Below, in pieces: positions 5,106 through 6,415 of a stretch of DNA of 6,415 nucleotides. The position numbers and the translations under genes are program-made. Every line of letters begins with the position of its first letter. The first letter of the stretch is position 1. A model generated the notes under the pieces. The model had not been told where the DNA came from, did not search any database, and was given only the letters and a program-made list of their open reading frames with translations. Where the stretch lies: the NCBI GenBank assembly GCA_022712735.1, contig JAFLKA010000287.1:1-6415 (forward strand). Direction: 5' to 3'. Origin of the DNA: Marinosulfonomonas sp. GTDB taxonomy: Bacteria; Pseudomonadota; Alphaproteobacteria; Rhodobacterales; Rhodobacteraceae.

Positions 5106-6415
5106 TTACCCGCCAATCGAGCGCAGCACCACCCCGGCCTTGGTCAGGGCGTTGAATATCTTGGCGTCCCGTCCGTAAACGTCACGACGATACTCCATCC
5201 CGCCCTTTGGTTTGCTGATCGCGGTGCGGTAAACCAGATGCACTGGTACCGGTTCCTTTAGATCAACCCGCGTTTCACGGCCGGTCTTTAGCTTGGCCTG
5301 AAAGAATTCCTGCGGGTTGGCCATTTGTTTGGCCAGCAACGCATAGGCAAAATCAAACGGTTGTTGCAGCCGAATACAGCCGTGGCTGAATGCGCGCACA
5401 TTGCGGGCAAACAGGTTTTTAGACGGTGTGTCATGCAGGTAGATATTATATTTATTCGGGAACATGAATTTCACCAGACCCAGCGCATTACCACGGCTTG
5501 GTGGTTGCTTCATGTTATAGGGAAACGTTTGTGCATTATATTGTGCAAAATCCACCGAACTGCGGCTCACCGTGCGGCCACGCGAATCGACAATGCGCAA
5601 ATGGCTCACCGCATTTGGATTGCGTTTTAGCAGCGGCAGGTATTCCTTGGTGGTGATTGACCGTGGCACATTCCATGTTGGATTGATGATCATGAATTCT
5701 ATCACATCGGAGAATTCCGGCGTGCGACGGTCGCCTACGTTTTTACCCACAACTGAACGGGTCACGAATGTCACCTTGCCGTTGTCGATAATTTTCGCGG
5801 TAAAATCGGTCAGGTTAACCAGCACATGGCGCTTACCACGGGGCTGATTGAACCAGCGTTCCCGCTCCATCGCAACGATGATCGATTGCAGGCGATATTG
5901 CGCGGATTTATTGATCTCGGAGATCGTGCTTTTGCCGGCTACTCCGTCTGTTGGCAGACCGTGGTCCAGTTGAAACAGCTGCACCGCTTTTTGCATTTTC
6001 GCATCATAGGTTTGCGAGGCCGAGCGTTTCAGATACCCCATCGCAATCAAACGCTTGCGCAGGGCAACCACATGGCCGCCACCGGCGCCAACCTTGAGCG
6101 ATGCGACCCCGACCTTTGGCCCGAACCCACCGCGCCCAAGCAGTTTTTCAAGCCGCAGTTTTTCCTTCATCAGCCTTATATATTCCGGCGTCGACGGGGC
6201 CAGCTTTTTCAGAAATCCGCTGGGCGAGCTTTTCTCGAACGCGATCAATGTTTGCAAGCGGTTCCAGCGCCGGACTTCGCGCACCATACCGCTGTCAATT
6301 TTGCGCGGGTTCACAACGCCTGAACGGATGTCGCCAGCATATTGCAGGAATCTGCGGCTCATCTCGACTTCCATACGGCCACGGTCACGACCCGTGCGCG
6401 AGGCTTTCAGGCTGG
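5106..6415 (-). CDS. Murein L,D-transpeptidase, YcbB/LdtD-like (N-terminus cut by right window edge)
   Basis: The frame is open from the TAA at 5106-5108 to the right edge, about 435 visible residues. The ATG at 6372-6374 is probably internal, because the frame continues upstream (LKASRTGRDRGR) and the surrounding RFLQYAGDIRSGVVNPR is the YcbB-type N-terminal scaffold. In order there is the scaffold helix region, a peptidoglycan-binding domain (about 5895-6074; VVALRKRLIAMGYL, AVQLFQLDHGLPTDGVAG), and a YkuD catalytic domain (about 5220-5828) with NPTWNVPRSI. The catalytic motif SHGCIRL has its cysteine codon at 5376-5378, and the conserved histidine of YLHDTP is at 5433-5435, so the active site is intact. 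Such enzymes form 3-3 cross-links or attach proteins to peptidoglycan in the periplasm, and an export signal would be expected beyond the edge. It lies 67 nt upstream of lpxD with no clear terminator, so read-through is possible. Confidence 0.92.
   Translation of the reverse strand, partial: SLKASRTGRDRGRMEVEMSRRFLQYAGDIRSGVVNPRKIDSGMVREVRRWNRLQTLIAFEKSSPSGFLKKLAPSTPEYIRLMKEKLRLEKLLGRGGFGPKVGVASLKVGAGGGHVVALRKRLIAMGYLKRSASQTYDAKMQKAVQLFQLDHGLPTDGVAGKSTISEINKSAQYRLQSIIVAMERERWFNQPRGKRHVLVNLTDFTAKIIDNGKVTFVTRSVVGKNVGDRRTPEFSDVIEFMIINPTWNVPRSITTKEYLPLLKRNPNAVSHLRIVDSRGRTVSRSSVDFAQYNAQTFPYNMKQPPSRGNALGLVKFMFPNKYNIYLHDTPSKNLFARNVRAFSHGCIRLQQPFDFAYALLAKQMANPQEFFQAKLKTGRETRVDLKEPVPVHLVYRTAISKPKGGMEYRRDVYGRDAKIFNALTKAGVVLRSIGG

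Noticed and set aside
5826..6323. Long + strand ORF opposite the L,D-transpeptidase, and similar long ORFs opposite the DUF853 gene.
   Set aside because: These are mirror frames of GC-rich real genes. Their translations show no domain, and the opposite strand carries clear conserved motifs.

Overview
The window looks like chromosomal DNA of an alphaproteobacterium, most likely Rhodobacterales (Roseobacter group). This is judged from the moderately high GC, the protein types (a HerA-like DUF853 ATPase, an IalB-family periplasmic protein, a YcbB-like L,D-transpeptidase, LpxD) and the style of their sequences. LpxD means a Gram-negative cell that makes lipid A. No insertion sequence, phage gene, tRNA, rRNA or CRISPR array is visible, and the window reads as core or stable genome.

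Layout, left to right. (1) The C-terminal part of a glutathione S-transferase gene on + runs in from the left edge and ends at 361. (2) Facing it on the minus strand is a two-gene unit: a DUF853/HerA-like ATPase (1210-2754, GTG start), then a PEP mutase/isocitrate lyase superfamily protein (387-1145). The 64-nt gap between them holds no terminator, so they are probably cotranscribed. (3) The spacer 2755-3200 separates this unit from a divergent + gene and is the most unusual part of the window. It has no convincing protein gene, but it contains two strong + strand intrinsic terminators (2893-2922 and 3040-3074). Each is preceded by a plausible promoter and compact secondary structure. Terminators inside a divergent spacer have no protein gene to terminate, so two short noncoding RNAs in tandem (about 106 and 74 nt) are the simplest reading. 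The first carries an unpaired CUUCCUCCC tract, as seen in several alphaproteobacterial trans-acting sRNAs. (4) An IalB-family secreted protein on + (3201-3881) follows. (5) A near-perfect bidirectional terminator (3904-3935) separates it from lpxD, which lies on minus (3956-5038). (6) Upstream of lpxD on the same strand is the C-terminal majority of a murein L,D-transpeptidase (5106 to the right edge).

The right half is therefore about the cell envelope: peptidoglycan cross-linking or lipoprotein attachment (L,D-transpeptidase), lipid A acylation (LpxD) and a periplasmic IalB-type protein. The left half holds less well defined metabolic and ATPase genes. Nothing in the protein genes is clearly a new system. 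The candidate small RNAs at 2817-2922 and about 3002-3075 are the best leads.
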